From the NCBI GenBank assembly GCA_037349315.1, contig JBAIAC010000030.1:11119501-11183500 (forward strand): a stretch of DNA of 64,000 nt, read 5' to 3'. Below, piece by piece: positions 59,961-64,000 of this stretch (within the stretch, counting starts at the first letter, position 1; each line of letters starts with the position of its first letter). The notes under the pieces were generated by a model. It ran no database searches, was not told the DNA's origin, and was given only the letters and a program-made list of their open reading frames with translations. This DNA is from Chelydra serpentina. Lineage: Eukaryota > Chordata > Testudines > Chelydridae. The translations under genes and the position numbers were made by a program.

Positions 59961-61766
59961 GCCCCCCGTGTCTCCTCTGCCCAGCAACCCTACTTCCTCG
60001 CCTGTGCCATGCATGGGTCCGCTGAACTCTTCCTGTCCTGTGTTACTTGGGGCGGGGGGGCTCTGTCCTCCCACTGCGCCTCCCCCCTGACACATTTGGC
60101 AGCTGTCCCTGGCAAACGGTCCCGGGCGGGGAGCGTGAGGGAGCCACTTTTCAGATGGTGGGAGCTGGCTGCTCCGGATCTCTGCCTGTGTGCGGTGCAG
60201 CAGCTGCTGCCTGAAAGAGCCATCTTCTCTTCCGTAGCAAGCAGAGACTCCTTCCTGCTGTCTAAGGCCTGGCCACCACACTAGCAGTGCCAGTGACAAA
60301 CATCAGGATGTGGGTTCTTGTCCTGTTCTCATTCCTGAGTCAGGTGCACATACCTGGTGTCTAATCAGCCTCAAAGATGTCACCGTTAGATCCTCTTGTT
60401 GCCAGTGCCGTGTGACTGCAGTGAGAATGAGGAACCCAGAGTCATCATTAAACATTCGTTTCCTAAGGCTTTTCTCTAGGAGTGCTCATGTACTACAGCG
60501 CAAGCTACAACGATGTACTTACACCAGTGCAAGCCCCTAATTGGGTAAAGGTGCAAAGCAGGGATTACACCAATTTCGTTTACTGCAGAATGTCCCATAG
60601 TTACACTGGGGCTCTGCAGACAGAGCCTAATTAATTAATTCCAAAGCTCCTGTGCTTTAGCTCTGTATTAATGGACACACGTCTTTTTGTTGGCACCCTG
60701 GGATCCACACGTAGCTGCTGCACCCCCTGGCTAGAAATGGTTTCCATTATATACATGGTTTACAGTTTGGTTCAATGGCTCTCACTATACAAATTGTTCC
60801 AGCACCCCTGGATCCACATCAATGTCCCTGCTGTAACAAGATGCTCCATGTACTTTTACAGTTACCAGTGCGCTGTGTGATTAGATACAGGGGTTGCATT
60901 GACTCCCTGAAGATTTCTTTATTGCCATTCCCACATGACATCCCCTTTCTTTGAGGCAGGCCAGCTTTTGCATCTATAATGACTAGCCTCAGACCCTTCA
61001 AGCTTCTCTTTAGCTACTTTTAACTGATCTAGCACTTTTTATTTTTCCAGTGTTCTGCTCTTTCCCGGATTTGTAAATTCCCCATTGCCTTTAATCAAGC
61101 TTCTGTTGAGCCTGGCAGTATTGGCAAGTTTGCTTTGTTTTAATAAAAAGTGGATTTGCTCCCCGGGCAGATTTTCCATGTACCTCCAGCTAAATTTCAA
61201 ACATTTCACTATTGCATTAAAATAGCTGGTCCTCCCCACCCCCATCTTAGTACAACAGCAAGTGTAGTATATTGGGTTATATCCTGGTCCCAAGGAAGCC
61301 AATGGGAGTTTTCCCACTGACTTCAAAGGGGCGGGGGTTTCATCCATTGATGGTTTCATCACAGGCTCGTTCTTGCCAGTGGCGTACAAAGGCCTAATAA
61401 TTTACCAATGAAGTAGCTCAGCCCTGGCCAAATATGATACTGTAGGTCCTCCTAAAATTTAATTAATAATGAGTGACTAGTACTCATGTGGTTGTTAGCA
61501 TTCAGAGCTAGACACACAGGGGTTGAGGGAGGGAGGAGGATGTACCTTATGCAGCAGAGGTCCGTCCCCAAGGAATGTTATCTTCAGAGCCCCTCCCCTT
61601 CAGATGCCATGTGGTGGGAAACTCTTCATTGCCTTCCCCAGAGGCGATCGCAGCAGCAGCAGAATGTTTGTTAACAACCCCACCCTTTGCATGGGTGAGT
61701 CAGGTGGCAATAGAAACACCACATGCTCCTAGGCTGGGGACTAGAGAGCAGCTCTTTACACATCAC
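59961..61766. other. Unassigned sequence
   Basis: GC-rich to about 60.25 kb, then mixed. A fold-back repeat like those above is at about 61262-61345 (CCTGGTCCCAAGGAAGCCAA...TGACTTCAAAGGGGC). No gene is supported. Confidence 0.35.
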
Positions 61767-61913
61767 CATAGGTGCCAACTTTTGTCGGCGCTGGTGGGTG
61801 CTCGCGCCAACTCGATCCCCGGCCCTGCCCCCTGCCCCAACTCCCCGCCCCCGCCTCCTCCCCCAGGGAAAAAATTGGTGGGTCGGCAGCTCCCCGCTGG
61901 CTCTAGGGTGACC
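61767..61913. mobile_element. Partial GC-rich DNA element (CATAGGTGCC end)
   Basis: The left end CATAGGTGCCAACTTTTGTC is followed by GCTGGTGGGTGCTCGCGCC and AAAAATTGGTGGGTCGGCAG, similar to 59593-59960. Its right part is interrupted by the MITE at 61914 and cannot be traced with confidence. Confidence 0.5.
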
Positions 61914-62028
61914 AGATGTCCCGATTTTATAGGGACAGTCCCTTTTTTGGGGTCTTTTTCTTATATAGGCTCCTATTACCCCCCCACTCCCTGTCCCGAT
62001 TTTTCACACTTGCTCTCTGGTCACCCTA
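61914..62028 (+). mobile_element. hAT-type MITE, TAGGGTGACCAG family
   Basis: Ends TAGGGTGACCAG and CTGGTCACCCTA, interior as at 53625-53746. No clear flanking duplication. It lies within the GC-rich composite. Confidence 0.85.
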
Positions 62029-62314
62029 GCCACCCCCCCCCCCCACCTGCTCCCACCTCACCTTCGGGTTCCCGCCCCGAGGCGCCTCCGCCGAAAAAGC
62101 CGTGGCTTTTTTTATCCCAGCCGCCTGCCCTCTCAGCTGTTCGGTGGGAGGGGCGCGGGGAAAGTGCAGCGGGGGCGGCACCTTGGGGGAGGGGTATGGG
62201 CCCAACTTTTGTTTTCCAAAGTTTACACCCCGCAAGGGCCCTTCTCTGGCCCCCAAGACTGTCCCCCCCGTGGCCAGAGGCAGCCCGAGGGCTGTGGCCG
62301 AACCCCAGCGAGCC
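62029..62314. other. GC- and CpG-rich sequence, probably repeat interior
   Basis: It begins with a long C run and includes CCCCGAGGCGCCTCCGCCG. It could be more of the interrupted DNA element or a CpG island. No evidence decides. Confidence 0.3.
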
Positions 62315-63467
62315 CCGGGTGCGACAGTGTCCCCATAAAACTTTATGGGGAGATGCTTATAACTATATATGTGTAACTGGAATATGTTTTATGCTACATG
62401 TGCCATGTAACATATCTCTGTGAAAGTTATGACCTACTGAATTTATTCCTCCTGTTTGTAGGCATGTATCATTGTTGTGGTTGAAGTTATGAACATTGGT
62501 TTTATATTTGCTGGTTTTATGCATAGCTTTTGTAAGAACATGGGACCAGGTCCAGAGGAAGGAATGTGCAAATTGAGTACAAGTACTTAACAGACAAAAG
62601 AAGGTGCAGACCCCAATCCACATCGGGGCCCCAGGCAAGGATGCAACTGGTTAGACTGGTTAGGGCGCATGGACAGGTGACTTGCCCATGTGATCCCAAA
62701 ACTCCAGGGCAACTGGATCCTACGCAGGGAGAGGAAGAAAGGCTATAAAAGCCCTTACAAGACCCTTCCATTTTGTCTTCAGCTGGCTAAAGAGAGAGAC
62801 TCTCCACCCCACCCCACCCCCAGGACACACCCGAAAGAGACTGAACAAAGGACAAAGACATTAGGGGGGTGAGTGATTGCTGGACCCAGGCTAAGTGGAA
62901 GATAGCCTGTTTACTGGACCTAGTGAGGTTTTTATATCTGTGTGAAGTTTGATTAGCCATAGAACTGCGTGTTCTATTTTATTTTATTTTATTTAGTAAT
63001 TCACTTTGTTCTGTCTGTCACTACTTGAACTCACTTAAATCCTATTTTCTGTACTTATTAAAATCACTTTTTACTTATTAAGTTTCCTTGAGTACGAGTT
63101 GGTACCAGGGGAAAGCGAACAGTTGTGCATATCTTTCTATCTTTGAAATAGAAGGCGAACTATTTATGAGTTTACCCTGTATAAGCCTTATGCAGGGTAA
63201 AACGGATGTATTAAGGGTTTAGACCGCTTAGGGAGCTGGGCACCTGGGTGTCAAAGGCAAGAGCGCTTCCAGGAGCCCTACAGTGGTGAGTGGACTTGGT
63301 TCGGACCTGGGTCTGTGTTTGCAGCAGATCAGTGGAATCTGGCTCAAAACAGACAGGATTCGGGAGTCCCAAGCTGGAAAAGGCCTGGAAGCAGGGACAG
63401 AAGTAGCCTTGGCACACCAGGTGGCAGCACCAAGCAGGTCTCTGTGGCCCCAACCTGTCACACCGGG
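62315..63467 (+). mobile_element. Solo LTR, 1143 bp, with 5-bp duplication
   Basis: CCGGG at 62315-62319 and 63463-63467 flanks a unit starting TGCGACAGTGTCCCC and ending CCAACCTGTCACA (62320-63462). The ends are TG...CA, and TGCGACA/TGTCACA is an almost perfect inverted pair. A TATA-like GGCTATAAAAG is at 62741-62751, about 430 bp in. AATCACTTTTTACTTATTAA follows near 63.07 kb in the downstream half. No internal retroelement genes flank it, so it is a solo LTR. Class cannot be fixed from an LTR alone. Confidence 0.85.
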
Positions 63468-63600
63468 GCAACCCCCCTGCCCGCGCCCCGCAGCAGCAGC
63501 CGCCGCCACCTACCTCGGCAGGTCCCAGAGAGCTGTAATCCTGCGGCTCCTGCAGCGCCCGCTGCCTGCTCTGGACCCCCGGAGCGCTGCCCGCCCTTCA
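63468..63600. other. CpG-rich sequence between LTR and minisatellite
   Basis: CAGCAGCAGCCGCCGCCACC and similar. No promoter element or exon is recognised. Confidence 0.35.
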
Positions 63601-64000
63601 GTCACTGCGCGAGGTGGGGAGGGGCGCGGGCGTATCAAACCCGCATCGACCCCACCCCCTGCTGCGCTCCGCTGGTCACCACGCGAGGCGGGGCGTGGGC
63701 GTGGGCGTATCAAACCCGCACCGCCCCTCCCCCCGCTGCGCTCCGCTGGTCACCACGCGAGGCGGGGAGGGGCGTGGGCGTATCAAACCCGCACCGACCC
63801 CACCCCCTGCTGCGCTCCGCTGGTCACCACGCGAGGCGGGGCGTGGGCGTGGGCGTGGGCGTGGGCGTATCAAACCCGCACCGACCCCACCCCCTGCTGC
63901 GCTCCGCTGGTCACCACGCGAGGCAGGGAGGGGCGTGGGCGTATCAAACCCACACCGACCCCACCCCCTGCTGCGCTCCGCTGGTCACCACGTGAGGCGG
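63601..64000 (+). repeat. 74-bp GC-rich minisatellite, continuing past the window
   Basis: Copies of GTCACCACGCGAGGCGGGGA...CTGCTGCGCTCCGCTG start at 63601 (variant), 63675, 63749, 63823, 63910 and 63984. The period is 74, except 87 for one unit that carries extra GTGGGC hexamers. Each unit contains GCGTATCAAACCCGCACCGA. Because 74 is not a multiple of 3, open frames across it switch frame each unit and are not genes. Confidence 0.95.

Noticed and set aside
59709..60299. 140-196 codon frames on both strands
   Set aside because: GC-rich repeat-like sequence, with mirrored frames on both strands and no domain.
61575..62423. 282-codon Pro-rich frame
   Set aside because: It spans a partial DNA element, a MITE and the start of an LTR; its composition explains the openness.
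63315..63995. 226-codon frame
   Set aside because: It begins in an LTR and runs through a 74-bp minisatellite, repeating the same text in different frames.
63601..64000. CRISPR-like regular repeats
   Set aside because: Units are contiguous tandem copies without unique spacers, and the genome is vertebrate.

Overview
The window looks like repeat-rich intergenic or intronic DNA from a reptile, most likely a turtle. I infer this from the repeat content: CR1 LINEs, L2-like LINEs, Penelope-like elements, a tRNA-derived CORE-SINE with an L2/L3-like tail, and many small non-autonomous hAT-type elements with GC-rich interiors. No complete host protein-coding gene can be supported. The long reading frames are decayed transposon pieces, frames across GC-rich repeat interiors, or chance. 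One possible host exon lies at 33087-33198.

Layout. 0.4-1.1 kb: tail of a non-LTR reverse transcriptase split by a 300-bp DNA element. 2.9-4.8 kb: a minus-strand CR1 fragment abutting a plus-strand L2-like fragment. 5.3-5.55 kb: a perfect 194-bp palindrome of a Penelope-like 3' end with a 14-bp target-site duplication. 9.1-9.5 kb: GC-rich hAT-type element. 10.7 kb: another copy of the 0.6-kb DNA element. 15.4 kb: decayed LINE RT. 20.2-21.5 kb: a dead hAT transposase domain followed by two non-autonomous hAT elements with perfect 8-bp duplications. 22.6-23.4 kb: solo LTR. 25.7 kb: CR1 5' fragment. 27.5-28.8 kb: Penelope-like pseudogene. 29.8-31.1 kb: two DNA elements. 32.6 kb: CORE-SINE. 38.1-38.7 kb: L2-like RT. 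40.75 kb: (AC)n. 41.0-42.9 kb: the longest CR1. 44.7-47.0 kb: L2-like LINE split by a hAT element. 48.2-48.5 kb: a near-identical 184-bp-period tandem duplication. 50.9-52.4 kb: a CR1 carrying two DNA elements and followed by a third. 53.6-56.7 kb: more short DNA elements and a G-run cluster. 58.8-59.5 kb: second Penelope-like pseudogene. 59.6-64 kb: GC-rich composite of DNA elements, a 1.14-kb solo LTR and a 74-bp minisatellite running off the window end.

The coding remnants do not form a pathway. What the window records is a history of nested insertion. The most interesting signals are the perfect Penelope palindrome, hammerhead-ribozyme-like motifs at three Penelope 3' ends, and the tandem duplication whose junction looks copied from a LINE 2.7 kb upstream. 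Family assignments rest on recognised protein motifs and termini; no database search was possible.
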